Assembly: GCA_038502055.1 (NCBI GenBank)
Contig: JAXRKN010000043.1
Span: 6,510,001 to 6,574,000 of the forward strand
DNA length: 64,000 bases
Origin: Tanytarsus gracilentus
Lineage: Eukaryota; Arthropoda; Insecta; Diptera; Chironomidae
Reading direction: 5' to 3'
Of this stretch, positions 1-13,100 are shown piece after piece. How positions within the stretch are numbered: the first letter of the stretch is position 1; each line of letters begins with the position of its first letter. The notes under the pieces were generated by a model. That model saw nothing but the letters and a program-made list of their open reading frames with translations, was not told where the DNA came from and ran no database searches. Made by a program: the position numbers and the translations under genes.

Positions 1-440
1 CATTCTTTGCACGAGATAATTCACATTCTGATCTTTATCACTTTTTTTAATCTTTTTCAGCTCATTAAGCTCCTGATCTCTAAGTTCGAAGGCATGCTGG
101 AAATTCTCTCTGAACTTTTCTTCATTATATTTTCCATATCTGTCGGAAAATCGCGGATCGATTGTTCTAGGTTTTACTTCAAAGGGCATTTTAATTTTCT
201 TCGGTCGCTTTGATGACATTTCTTCGGGTGCTTCATTGTCGCTGGTGCTTTTCTTTTGAGTATTTTTGACCTTAAGAAAAAATTATTTTAATATTATTTT
301 TAAGTAATTTATAAAATTATATCGTCAAATTATAATCATATTGTTTATTATTTATAAAATTATTTTCCACTGACCTTAGCTGCACGTTTAACGCCCAATT
401 TCTTGTGATCTTTTAAAATTTCTTCAAAACTTTGCTCCAT
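1..440 (-). CDS. RRP36: RRP36 homologue, rRNA biogenesis protein (5' part, runs off the left edge)
   Basis: Two coding exons are visible on the minus strand: 440-375 (22 codons) and 270-1 (90 codons, continuing outside the window). They are joined in phase 0 by a 104-base GT..AG intron. The first exon reads MEQSFEEILKDHKKLGVKRA, like the SFEELL..Q...GTK segment of RRP36. The second contains a lysine-rich stretch and the family signature around RTIDPRFSDRYGKYNEEKF, followed by a charged helix. RRP36 is a nucleolar protein of the 90S/SSU processome needed for early cleavage of pre-rRNA during 18S production. That role is family knowledge; the sequence shows only the N-terminal half and the DPRF block. 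The start is the only ATG in phase. It is divergent from the CCDC186 gene, with 144 bases between start codons. Confidence 0.85.
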
Positions 441-584
441 GATGTTTTTGTTTACAAAGTTTTTCTTCGTCTTGTTAAGGGAATCAAAATTTAAAATTTA
501 AATAGCCGTTAGAAAATTGTTCTGAAACTCAAAAAACTGAAATGAAATGAAAAAAATGTTCAGAAAATCAATTTAATTTGTGTG
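441..584. promoter_or_regulatory. Compact bidirectional promoter between RRP36 and CCDC186
   Basis: Only 144 bases separate the two divergent start codons, so both 5' UTRs and core promoters must lie here unless an upstream non-coding exon exists. I see no clear TATA box in a usable position and no distinctive operator. Inference from gene arrangement. Confidence 0.5.
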
Positions 585-2518
585 ATGGAAGAAGAAAAAA
601 TTGAAAATGCAGAAAATATCGAAAAATCAGCGAAAGTCACGGAAGAAAATCAAGAATCGAGTGAAATTAGTCCAAGAGTAAAAGAAGATGATGAATTTGT
701 GGTTAAATTGAAGCAGGCTGAAGAGAAAATAGCTAAATATGAGGTGGATTTAAAAAACAACAAATTACATATTGATCAAATTCAGCAGAAAAAAATCAGT
801 TTGGAAAAGGAATTGGTGCATGTAAGAAGCCTCTATTGACATCCAGTGTTCTTTTACTCATTTAAATTTTCTTTTAGCTCAGCAAGGAGCGCGAAAATGC
901 AGTTCTTCAATATGTTCGAGTGGAAAAATCGCTGCTGGATTTTAAAAATTTGGGTCAAAATCACGAGAAGAAGATTAAAGACTTGCAGAGAGAAACGGAA
1001 CTCCTCAACGGTAAAATCAAGCAGATGGGAAATGAAAAGACAAGAATCTGCGGCATTCTCGATGAGAAATGTCACGAATTTCGAATGAGCCAGAAGGAGG
1101 TTGAGAAGCTCAAGTATGAAAATACGGGTTTGGATAACAGATTAAAGTGGCACATACAGAAAGTGAAATTGGAGATTGAAGCTCGCGAAAAGGCAGATAA
1201 GAAAATCGAGGAATTGACTGAAGAGATCAAGAAACAGCAGCTTCACGAGACCAATCGAGTCAAAGAGGAAGTTGAGATCGAAAGGAACATGTTGGCGGAG
1301 AAACAGCTTGTTGAAGTTAATGCCAACATGATTCTACTCAAACACGATAATGAGGAGAAAACTAAAAAATTCGATTTATTAGAGAAAAAATGCCATAAAT
1401 TAGAGAAAGACTTAGATAGTTTAAAATCAAAGTATTCCGATCTCGTTAAGCAGCATGAGGAGATACTTAAAGAGAATTCCAGCCTCAGTCAACAGAACAG
1501 TGACTCACAGTTTCTGTTAGACAAGCAAACTCTTAAAATTGCCGAGCTACAGTCAAATCAAAATGAGCTAGAAATCATTAGAACTCAATTTTCACTCGAG
1601 AAGGAAAATAATCGACAGTTGAAAAATGAAATCGCCATGCTGACCGCACAGATTGAAGACCAAAATGAAGAGACTGTTAAATGGAGGAAAAAAGAGAATG
1701 AAATTTTACAGTTAAATAAGGAGCTAACAGAAGTTGTCGCAAAGTTGAAGAATGAATGCTCAATGAGCTCTTCGAAAGCCACCGCAATAACTGTTGAGAA
1801 TGAGCTTATTAAGAAGGACAAAAGCTTCTATGAAAATATCATCAACGATCTTCGCAATCAGCTAGATGAGGAAGTTAAAAAACACAATTCTGATTGTCAA
1901 TTAATGGCGAAGCATATTTCTGAAAAGACAAAAGCCAATGAGATTCTGCAGAGAAAAATTGAGGAGGTATCTGGTGAAATTGAAGCATTAAAAAACAAAA
2001 ATCTTCAAACCATCAAAGAGCTCAATCGAGAAATTTCTCATTTACGTAAGAAAGCTGAACAAAATGAGACGAAAAGTCAGCACAGTCCAACTCCATCGAT
2101 AGCAAGCGAAAGCGAATCATCGAGTGAATCCCACCACAATGAATATCCGACGATATCAATTGAACCCTCTCAAAAATCGCTCGTTGATCGCATCGTGAGA
2201 TTACAGAATGAAATTGTTCGCAAGAGTGAGAAAATCGATTTTCTCGAAAATCATCAAGCTCAACTCGTCGAAGAGTTAAAGAAGAAGTCCAAGTTACTTC
2301 ATCACTACCTCCTTAGAGAGCAAGCTGGCCAGCTATTGAAATCTAAAAAAGTTCCTGATTTGAGTAACATTACTCTCGAACTCGCCATGGAAATTAATCG
2401 CAAACTTCAAAACACCCTCGAAGACACGATTCTCAAGAATATAACGTTGAAAGAGAATTTAGACACGTTGTCGCTTGAAATGGATCAAATGAAGCGAATG
2501 GCTGCGAGAGTAAAATAA
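585..2518 (+). CDS. CCDC186: CCDC186/golgin-type coiled-coil protein
   Basis: Exons 585-821 and 878-2518 are joined in phase 0 across a 56-base intron (GTAAGA...TTTTAG), giving a predicted 625-residue protein. Almost the whole chain is coiled coil rich in E, K, L and Q, with an acidic N terminus. Two blocks match CCDC186: a segment early in exon 2 containing KERENAVLQYVRVEKSLLDF and RLKWHIQKVKLEIEA, and the C terminus with SLVDRIVRLQNEIVRKSEKI, EINRKLQNTLEDTILKNITL and the following KENLDTLSLE. Family members act at the trans-Golgi and endosomes, in dense-core vesicle maturation and in endosome-to-Golgi tethering. The start is the first ATG of the frame, just after an in-frame GTG. At 625 residues it is shorter than the roughly 900-residue human protein, the difference being N-terminal. 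A poly(A) signal AATAAA lies at 2593-2598. Confidence 0.87.
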
Positions 2519-4201
2519 ATTTGTATGAAAAAGAACACTTAATTAACGACTATTACCCTTGCAACTTTTCAACGTCATTCCATGTACAGAGAAATAAATT
2601 ATTACAATGTTATGCGAAATTAATGGCTGCTTGAAATTTTTTATTATTCATGCCTTTCAGGATGTCAGGCTTAATTTAATGCGGAATTAATTTAAAGAAT
2701 TTTTTATTTTTACAAACGTTTGCAAACTTAACTTTAAGAATTCTAAAAATATTCTGACGTACATGAAATTTGTGCACCAAGTCGAACGATAAAGTTTTAA
2801 ACATTGATTGAGGAAACATTACGAAATGAACGAATTTCCACGCATTTCACGTTTTTATCGTTTCACATAGAGAATCCTTCCACCCCTCAATTTAACACTC
2901 CATTCAAATGTGTATGTTTGTCTTCGTTGTTTCTATCTTTTGCGTGACTTTGATAGAACACTTAAGATATCAATGTTGGGTGTGCAAAAGTTTCACTCGC
3001 TATTAAATTCACTTTAAAAAAGATTGAATCGGAAAAATCATTTTGTAATGTTGTAGAAAGAGAATCAAGGGTAAATGTCGTTTCCTTTAACAATACTCGA
3101 ATTTATTGTTATTTTTCCCCCCACCGATTCTCAGGTTCATAGACAAGTCTCTGTCAAATAAATCGTGACCTGCAATCCTAAGAAGCTTTTTTTTCTCCCA
3201 TTAGAAATTGATGAGACAAATTTCCTTGTTTTTTTCTCAACAACCTCACACTCTTCAACTAGAACAACATAAAAGATTTAATGGATTCGCAAAAAACATG
3301 CTTTCCGATTGATCAAACATCCGCACGCTCTTGACTTTCAATTAAATACTTTATCAATTATTCAATCAATGTCTCTAAAAGTAAAGACAGGAAGTGTTTG
3401 CTCGAGGGAGAGGAAGTAAAAATAATTTTTGCTAAAGAAGTTTCGTTGAATATTTGAGAGAAAATTATCAGCGAAAGATGAGGATTAAAATTTCTTGATT
3501 ATTATGTAATCCTTGAAAATATTTTTAACTTTTACCATTTCAAAATTATTGTTACACAAAAAAAAACATTTCAAGGCCATAAAATCACGCAATATCCTGG
3601 AAATCTCCATCATTAAATAATCTCGAAAGAATTTCTTGCAAACATAAAAAAAGCAAACAACAAAAGGCGAAAGGAAGGAAGATAAATTCATCATAATCAT
3701 CAACATGCTGGCTGAAAAGTAAATACGATGATGAGAAAGAATTCTTTGTGACGCTTCAGCGGGTGAAAATTAAAAATTGAAATAAACGATGCGTAAATTT
3801 GTATTTTGCGAGTCATCCTTCGTTTCTTTTCCGCATTTAACTTTTCTTTTCTCTCCCCCCGCTCATCTGTCTCTATTTTTCAACGCCGAGCGTCTTTAAC
3901 ATTTTGACATGAAACGCACCCCCCAATTTAGACGACAAACTCCTCCTCATCTCAATTCATTTATTAAATTAACATTTCATGGATTTTTCCTCTCTTCATT
4001 GTTTTAAAGCTGAAATTCCATTTGCCACCACTGCTATAACGTGGCATTGTAAAATTATCCAGACGCATACTGTTGAAAAAGCGAGAGATATGTCAATTTT
4101 ATTTCGGGTGGATTAAGGATGAGATAAGAAGATTTTCCACAGTGAGTTTGATGGGAAAAGAATTTTGTGAATGTTTCAGGGGTGAAATGAACAAATTGAT
4201 A

Positions 4202-4294
4202 GTTAGCATGGATGCGAAATATTTTACACAAAATTCGCATGTATGCGAATTTAAATAGACGAAATTAGCATGCATGCGAATATCACTCGTGTTT
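4202..4294. repeat. Three tandem 31-bp units, each with an octamer-like palindrome
   Basis: Units start at 4202, 4233 and 4264, exactly 31 bases apart. The middle unit opens with the perfect 18-base palindrome ATTCGCATGTATGCGAAT (4233-4250). The third opens with ATTAGCATGCATGCGAAT (4264-4281, one arm mismatch). The first is GTTAGCATGGATGCGAAA (4202-4219). The half site ATGCGAAT resembles a POU-type octamer. The rest of each unit is poorly conserved, so only the palindromes look constrained. Confidence 0.6.
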
Positions 4295-5128
4295 AATTTT
4301 CACGTGTCATATTTTCCACTTTGACATCTAATTAATAAATTTTAAAAATTAATTAGTCGACAGCCCTGGCATTAAAGATAACCACACTCTGCTACATAAA
4401 GATTCAAATTCATTTGCATGTATATCCTCGAAAGTGTATCCCATATAAAATAATTACCTTCTTAATATTCATGAGAAGCAATGAAAGTGTATATTTACAC
4501 ATGGGGAGCGCTAGAGCAAGAAAAGCTGCGAAGTTGATGCCACATTTATGTAAATTAGTTGAGAGCGCGCACATAATTAAATGATGCGAAAGTCGAATGT
4601 AAGAAGAGAAAGAGACTCGCTAATGTATCCGTGAAAACCGAAGGTTAGAAGTTGCGACAAAAAATTTGCCACTTTCAGTTCGGGTCCGCCAAATGTTCTC
4701 TTTTTTATGATTAGGTCGTGTGCCGTGTGCCTCGTGATGATAAAATTCAATTAACGCAAATGAGAAAACATGTTTAAAATTCATAAACATCTCGAACACA
4801 CGGCAACAGAGGCATTTCGGATATGTATTTGGATTTTATTGTGAGAACTTTTACATCTCCCCTGTTTCGCAATTAAAAATGATAAATGAGGTCTTTTTTG
4901 TGGTGCATGCTAGAAGAATAATTAAGTTGAGGAGGCTGAAAAGTTTTTTAATAATTTTAAGTTCTTTCTTTGAAGAAAGTTTTCTTTATTTAATTTTCTC
5001 TTGAATATTTTTTCGACACAATTGATCATAAAAAAAAATTAAAAAACTTACAAAATTGTAAATTGCATCTGATGACGTGTTGAAAAAATTGAGAAACATT
5101 TGAAAGATTTCGAGAATCATGATAGCAA

Positions 5129-5392
5129 AATTTCTCCTCACAAATGCGATATCTCGATTTAGGATTCAATTAAAGAAACTTTTAAATGGATCGAAGAAAC
5201 TTTCGGTCCCGTGAGCATTTTGATCAACAATGCAGCATGTGGTTCAACTGACACGAGTGATGAAACTACCGAGAAATTGAATAAAATAATCGATACAAAT
5301 TTCACTGGCGTGGTTAACATGACATGACAAGCAATCAGAATGATTAAAAAATCCGAATGATCATTAACATCAGTTCGATAGTTGGTAAACCC
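5129..5392 (+). pseudogene. Broken short-chain dehydrogenase/reductase (SDR) fragment
   Basis: The plus-strand translation from about 5145 gives CDISI, stop, DSIKETFKWIEETFGPVSIL and then INNAACG..., TEKLNKIIDTNFTGVVNMT, stop, QAIRMIKKSE. After a frame change near 5357, frame 5360 continues with IINISSIVGKPT. These are the NNAG region, the helix-4 DTN motif and the beta-5 NISS strand (with the catalytic Ser) of classical NADP-dependent SDR enzymes of the farnesol-dehydrogenase/DHRS11 kind. There are in-frame stops at 5160 (TAG) and 5325 (TGA) and a frameshift. Neither the N-terminal glycine-rich loop nor the YxxxK motif was found. I read it as a dead partial copy. Whether it came by duplication or retroposition is unclear. 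Confidence 0.8.
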
Positions 5393-5661
5393 ACACAACT
5401 TTTAATGTTTCATTTTCCATTTTGTTCTGAGCATTTTAAAGTGAACCCAAGAAAAGTTACAAGTAAATTTTATGTTAATAAATTATTAATTTTTAAGCTC
5501 ATTTTAGATTCTGCACCAAAATAATTCCCTTGATATTTAACTTTAAAAATTTTTGTTTGATTAACAAACAAAGGCAATGAAAAAAAAACTTTTTATTTTT
5601 CTTTTTTGTGCATATCACAAAAGGAAATCTCTCACGGCATCTTAGGAATAAGTAAAATTTT

Positions 5662-5663
<2 letters not shown>

Positions 5664-5718
<55 letters not shown>
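5664..5718. repeat. CT dinucleotide microsatellite
   Basis: An uninterrupted CT/AG array of 55 bases. The minus-strand open frames through it encode only Arg-Glu repeats and are artefacts. Confidence 0.95.
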
Positions 5719-5722
<4 letters not shown>

Positions 5723-8700
5723 CAACAAAAACAGCGCTCGAGTTTACTTTCAAAGATAAATACACAGACACACCAGTTTGAAGCACATGAAATATTCATC
5801 ATATTTTCTCCTTCATTGCTGTCGTCGAGAGTGTGCTGAACTTCTGAAATAAAAAAGTATTTTCTTTTTTGGAAATTCAATGTTTTACTTGTTGCTGTTG
5901 GCGAGATTGGAAAACGAGCAAAAAGTTGCCTTGTTCAAAATCTCTCGACTACATGATGTGAATTTATATACCATACACACCTTCATGTGCGTGTACATAA
6001 CTCTGCGAAAAGGAGGATTTCTAATTAGAGACCTTTTCGGATGTTCCTTTTGACTGAAAATTACACAGCACCCCGCATCTGATTCGGTCGGTGAGAACGA
6101 AGCAAGTCTTTTGAGTCAAAATCTCATTAAATATTTAATAGTTTCTTCTACATAGCAATTTTCTCCTTCCATGCCCCTCTTTTGCGTTCTTCTTCGAATG
6201 CATAAGGGATGAAAATTTTCCACAAGAAAAAATTTGAATTGAAGAGAAGCTTTTGGTGAAGTTTGCTTGCTTGCTGTGTGCTCTGCTGCTTGAGGGCAAA
6301 TAATCTACGCGAAAAATGAGAAGTAGCGATCTCGTTTGAAAAAAAAACAATGAAGGAAAAGTTTTTCTTTTCAACCTTTACGTAAATTTTTTTTCAAGGG
6401 GTACAAAAGGTAAGAAAAAAATGATTATGGTCCGGAAAATCTATCAAGAATGTTTTAAAGAGAAGGATGAGAAATTCCTTCGAACAAAGAGTTCTTTTAG
6501 GTTAATGCGAAAAGTAATTTCTAATGTTCAAAGACATCAAGACATTTTTTTAATCTCTTAATCGGAAAGGTTCAGCATTAAAGCTGACAGTGTCCATCGA
6601 ACTCATCCCACACGGTTAAAAGGATATTAAAGTAACATCAGCAGTTACATAAAACCGTTTTCGGTTTGCCATATAATCGTTAGCAAATTCTCTCTGACAC
6701 GCACATCTGTTATCAACATCCGCAAAAAAGAAATGTCTATCGCTTCGAAAATTGTCTGCATCAATTTCCTCAAAATTTTATTGATTATGAAAGATGGTGC
6801 GGGGAAAATATGAAATTTAATGGAGACATCGTGAACCAGATGTCGAGTTGGTGCTTCAATCTATTTCGTGGAGGAGTAAAAATGTTTTATTTGATATCGA
6901 TATGAATAAAACAACATATTGAAGCTTCGAAACATTTCTGCGGAGAGGAAAAAGGATTTCTATCTCAATTTTTAATTTTATTGCTCTCGGTGACGGTTAG
7001 AGAGGGTGGGAAAGGCACATTTTGCGATTTCGCCTTGATATAAAATAAATATTTTCATATTATTCTATCGAGATGGAAGTTTTAATCCGATCTTTCGAAA
7101 AAAAATTGTTATTTCAAGAGTTTCAGTTCTATTTGTGCAGTGTGTCGATCCCCCAATTCACATAGTCTTTGGGTCCAATGTTATTTCAAGTATTTTCCCA
7201 TTCACACTCAACACTCTTTCTAGAGAGGGAAAATGGAAAAGTTTTGCTCTTCGATATGATGAAAGGATTCTTTTTTATATATTTAATGCAAAAGTTTAAA
7301 GTATTTTTCCTTTCCTCGGCTGGGGGAAACCAGATAAATACACACACATTGCATTGAGAAGTTTTTCTTTAACATTTTGGCATTTGAAAGAGATATAACT
7401 CAAGTGGAAAAAAATTACCCTGACTTTATCTCCCTCTGCATGTCTATTTCCACATATTTATGTACGATTTGAGTATCACACAATATTTTTTGAGGGTTTT
7501 TCGCAAAAAACTTACTTTTTATGGTGTTTTAAATTAATATTCTTTAAATATTTTAAAAGTAAAGTAAATTTGCAAGCAAAAAAATTGAGGTTCGATTCCT
7601 CAATTTAATTCTAAATGTTCATCAGAAGTAAATAGAGTTTTTTTTTCAAAATTTCCTTCACTTTTTTATCCCATTATGCTTCTAAAAGAAATCTCAATAA
7701 ATTTCTCTCTCAATCCAATTTTCCTCATGCCGACATACTTGAATTTGCCTAGAGAAACCTAATTTTCCATTCAATAAAATTTTCAAATGCTTTTCTGGTT
7801 TTTATACTTCCTTTGAATTGAAATGGGCAAATTTAATAAATTGGATTTTGAAGTTGTATGCTTTTGACTTTTTTGCACTGTCTGTGATGATATGGGAGAG
7901 AAAAGGAGCACCCGCAAAAGTGACAAGACCATTACACCATTATTTTCCAACAAAAAAAACATACATGCACATTTTACCCTCGACCATGTTGTATTCAATG
8001 TATGTAAAACCACATCATATTTACTGGAAAAAAGCCATTCATAAAGGCTCTCTTTTCTCACACTCTTCTGAATCCAAATAATTGTTGAAAAGGATTGCGT
8101 GAAGAACATTTTGCGAGTGAATCAAAGGGATTTCGTGTTAACTCATAATAAAAACCTGCTCATCCATATGAAATGTTATGAAGTTCGAAGGTAGTTTCGG
8201 GAGAGTCGTAAAAGAGAAATTTTTGAGGGTTAATTTTTTGAATGATTCAATGAAATTGTGGATTGAGGCATGAGAGAAAAATTGCTCGAAAAAATTTTAT
8301 TCAGCTTCATATAAAACTTTTTTAATAATTTTATATTTTTACTAAATCACAAAAGTAACCTTTTAAAAATTTCACATTGCTTAAATTTAGAATATTTTTA
8401 ATTAATTCTTGAAGCTTTATAAAAATAAAATCCGCATGTTGAAATTTTTAAAAATATCTTAAAGCATTTTAGCTCATTAAAAAAGGCGGTTAATTTTTTT
8501 TGAGGTTGTTTATAAACAAACACATTCACGAGAAAGTTTTTGAAGACTTGTTTTTCAATTATATCCACTCTGTCGATATCACAACACAATTTTTTTTTCT
8601 TGCTCGAAGTCAACACGGAAAATTTGATCGAAAGCTTTTTCTTACTCTGCTAATTGATGCTCGTGTTTTTGCCTCTTGTTATCTCCCATCAGCTCTTAAT

Positions 8701-10142
8701 AATTCATCCGGCGGTTGTTTCGAAAGATGAAATAATGATGGACAAGGAAAAGTGGGCGAGGTAAGAAGGAAATTGAAGTGAGCTCGGGCAGAAAAAAATC
8801 GGCATGAGTCGTTGGGTGCTTGATAAAACATTTCATGTATTTTTTCAAAATAGCCTCAAGCAATTTTGTGGTTTTCAACATCACCGGCTTTTTTTCATCC
8901 TTTTTTTCCTCTGTGCAATTTTGTGTTCTCTTTTGTGAAACAATGCGCAATTAATTGAATGAGAAATTTTCACTGTTCAAAATTTTTCCTCGCAGTCGCA
9001 CAAAAAAACTTTTTTAATGAATTTTAAATTTTCTTTATCGCTCACAGCGTGGATATTCATCAAGCCAAAGAAAATCTAATCCAAGTGATGTCAAGTAAAA
9101 CTCTCCCTCACGACTAAATCTCATCGGAACTATGAAACGAATATTGCTAGTGACATCCAAGTGCGAAAAGGAACTTTTTTACTTTTTCACACACCAAAAA
9201 AAAGAGATTTTCCGAAGCAAGAAAAATTGTGAAGGCGTTTTCTCCCTTCGCACAGAGGAAAAAAGAAGGGAAAATCGGAAAGAGCATATTTCATTAGGAA
9301 AAAGAAGCGATTCATATGAAACCGGTATGTAGAGGCGGAGTTTCAACTATGTGATCATAGAGCTAGAAAAAAATCGCGTTTGAATTTTCAATTTAATGTT
9401 TTTCTCGCAGCAAAAAATTTTATGAATTAATTGATTTTTTTGCTGTTTGTCCACAAACAAAACTTTTTTGTGGTGATGTTGAAAATATTTTATGTTTGTT
9501 GACACATAAAAAAGGGGTTTAATGCAGCTCGATACACAATTTTTAGCCTCTCGGTCAAAATTATGTGAGAACAGATGAATTTTGTTTAGGCACACAAATA
9601 AGTCAACCGAAAATGTTCATGTCTTATCTTCAATCTGGCCACACACTGGTGTGTTTAAAAAACGCTTTAAGTGTTTAAAATTGTGAATAATGATCTTAAA
9701 ATATTTAAATATGTTTAATTTAATTCTGTTCCATTTTTCACTTCATTCCAGTATAAATTAACACTAAATTATCAAAGTTCATCATGCCAACATATTGAAC
9801 TACAAGAATCTCAAAAGCCGTAATTAAATCACTCGATTACCAAGTAATGCAACCCCATCACACAAAATTAGTCTCTCAGACATATGCCAAGCATTTTCTG
9901 TTGAGATTTTTCCCAAAAAATTCCGCTTACACTTCATAACATAAATCTCATGTCAACACAAAATGAAATTTTCAGTATGTCAAGAGCAGCCACTCGTCAT
10001 CATCATGCCGTAATTTAATTTCTTTTTTTTTCTCTCCCATTCTATTTGGATAAATCTAGCTCTGGCAAAGTGAAGGTATGAAAAGTCGCGTGATGGCAAA
10101 AAATAGAATTGATATATTGTTTAAATTCATAAGAGGCTGCGT

Positions 10143-10159
10143 ACACACACACACACACA
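10143..10159. repeat. CA dinucleotide microsatellite
   Basis: A 17-base AC/GT run in an AT-rich intergenic region. No other feature is associated with it. Confidence 0.9.
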
Positions 10160-13100
10160 TGGTGTTCTCGTTTTTTAAAATGCAAATTCAAATTTATTGC
10201 CTCCATTCCATGCCAGCGACTACGACGACGACGACATCATATTGCATACTCAACAGCGAGAGATGAAAAGGACTCGGGGAGTCGTGGAAGATTGAAATAA
10301 CAGTAGCTGGTTTCAGGGATAATATGAGCGAGAGAAAAAGCATATTGCAGCACACACAAATATATTTATTTTTAATTTTTCCCATTGTGCTTTGCTCGAG
10401 AAATTGTTTACGGGTTTTTGGGCTTTGATATGGGAACGAGGCAGGGATTGGAAAGTTTTATTTTTAATTTTTCAATTTTAATAATTAACAAATTTATTTT
10501 TATTCAAAAATCGGCAAAGTTAAATTTAGATTTTCCATCCCTTGTGAGGCATCATATGCTTGCTGGTTGAGAGTGAGAAGTACACATGCTAGCAAATATT
10601 GTACCACCGCCTTTATTGTTTATATATTGTCCATTTGCCAGAGGTTCCAAAAACTATATATTCGCACATGCTTTGTTTGCGTTGCCAATATTTAGATTCA
10701 ACCCTCCTTTCACCAATTCCTCACTCACATAACACACAATTTTTTGGTATCCATTTGATGATAGATATTTAGAATTCATAATGATGCTTTTGACGATACC
10801 ATCATGCAAATGAGAAAACATAGCCAGCATAGACTCTCTTTGTGTGATGCAGACAAACATCATTTCCGTTGACCAAACACAAAATATTCTTCTGTAGTTT
10901 GCATTTTAATTTTTATGTAAACATTTCACTGGACAATTTTAGAGTAAAATTCCTTGAAGTTTATTTGACCATCAAATTTTTAATTGTCTTTATTTATTTT
11001 AAATAAAAATTTGTCCTTAAATCCTCACAAGGATATTTTCTCTCTGTCTCTTCATAAAAGGAGTTCATAATGATAGTGTGTGACATGATGTGTCCAATTT
11101 TCAAACTAGAAAAGGCTTTTTGAGACGGAAATCTCCTCAGCTTACCGAAACCTGTCGAGTGCAGGAAAATGCCGTCATTTAAAATTCCGGAATAAATCTA
11201 GGAAGTCATTTACTGGAAAACGCACACAGGAAATTTCTGTCGGTTTGTTAAATCGCATAAAGCCGCACTTTATCACCACGAATCATTTTATTTGTAATTT
11301 TCTCCCGCAAGTCATTTCAGTGGATTACCAGAGAGGGTTCATTGTAATTTACATTCAGTCACACGTTTTTGACATAGACGATGGAATTTTTTTTGCTCAT
11401 CCTCAATAGTGTCATAAAGAAGAAAAATATAATAAATGATGTGGGTGTACTTGCCATTGACTGTCGCTCTTATCTTCATATACTCAACACATCCTCTTGA
11501 CTTGCTTGACATAAATTATGTATTTATACTAACACATTGCATTATGAATGCGAGAGGCATAGAAAAAACATATCGTATAAAAAATACTGAATGGTTCGTG
11601 AAGGAGCTAATTTTTATAAAGATTCTTTTTATGTCGTTCCGATGCTGATGCGGCGTGGGTGGAATGTGAATGGATATTTGTGGGATTTATTCATTGATCA
11701 TGTGATTAAGATGTGGGAAAATTTTAGATATATGAAGTTGGAACAAAATGAAAAATGAAACATTTTAAATGTTAATGGAAATCTGTTGACATTTTTTTGA
11801 TTAAATAAAATTTAAAAGCTTTTTATGATCAAATTTACCCAAATTAATTTCTAGACGATCAAAGACGCTCTAATCCGCCATAAATTGACCATGTCCCACG
11901 CTCAAAAGTTATGTTCTGTAAACAATTTATGTATAGCACTAGAAATTAAGTGCACTCGAATTCAATCTGGAGGAGCCTTACATAATTTATGAACGGACAC
12001 TCTCGAAGCAAAAGCGTTTTTCATGCCCATCCGACCATCCATTTATTATGTGTGTGGTATGCCTTGCGGTTATTTTGGCTGGTGTGCTGTTGTAAGTTAA
12101 TCGAATAATAAATCACTGAAATAAAAAAGAAGAAAATTCCTTTAGCTACTTCACAGCGCGCACATACACACTAATTTCATTTCATTCGGGGGCATACGTT
12201 GGGTGATAGGACAAGTCGGAATAATTGCTTCATTCTGTGCCTCGCGAAAATCACATGTTGAATAATTCCAACAGGTTCTCTGCTCACGACCGAATAAAGG
12301 GAGTCAACAAGAACAATCTCAATTTCTTGAATAATTCTTGACTAAAGTTTCTTTCTCTGACTTTTCTCATTTATATTTTCCCTCCATGTGATACTTCTCT
12401 CCCTCCATCACAAAAGTGCCATTTGCCGGGGAAATAAATGTTTTCGTTTACGACATTTTAATTATTAATCTAATGTGTTCCAATCTCCTTTTCTCATGAA
12501 TTTCGAATCACATTGCTATTAATTATCGCTGTCGCATTATTTTAGATTATATCAAATTGCCGAATGCCGTAATGGAGTCATTCTATTCACTCACTCATGT
12601 GTACATGTTATTTGTGGATTGCACAATTATTTAGAGGATTTGGATGAGTTTAATCTGAGAACGAAATTGAATGTGAAACATCAATTTAAATTTTTTAGAT
12701 TTTTTGAATACTTTTAAAATAATTTAAAATCTCATCCCTCCTAACTCTCCCTAAATAATTCTCCCCATAGAGATGATGCTGCACATAGATTTGTGGTCGA
12801 CCATCCTATGAAAGCAGAATAAAACGCAATCAATTAGAAAATGAATTATTGTTTTCCGATTAATCTCCTCTAGCCTGGCAGCTCTCTCAACATTCCTCTT
12901 TCCTGGGATAATTTTCATGCAGCGCAAAAATCTGGATTTTTATGTTTCTTTATTTAACATAAATCGTTGTCGCAAATGCAAATGAGGTTCGAGGATTAAA
13001 AAAGTCGCTTTCCTCTTTTTCTCGCTTTTTGGCTAGCGTTTTTAAGCATTTTAATTTATGCACTCACACTTTGGCAAATTTGTCGCTTTTTTAAATTAAA

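Noticed and set aside
5499..5880. Two minus-strand frames with long Arg-Glu runs
   Set aside because: They are translations of the CT microsatellite and carry no other protein-like feature.
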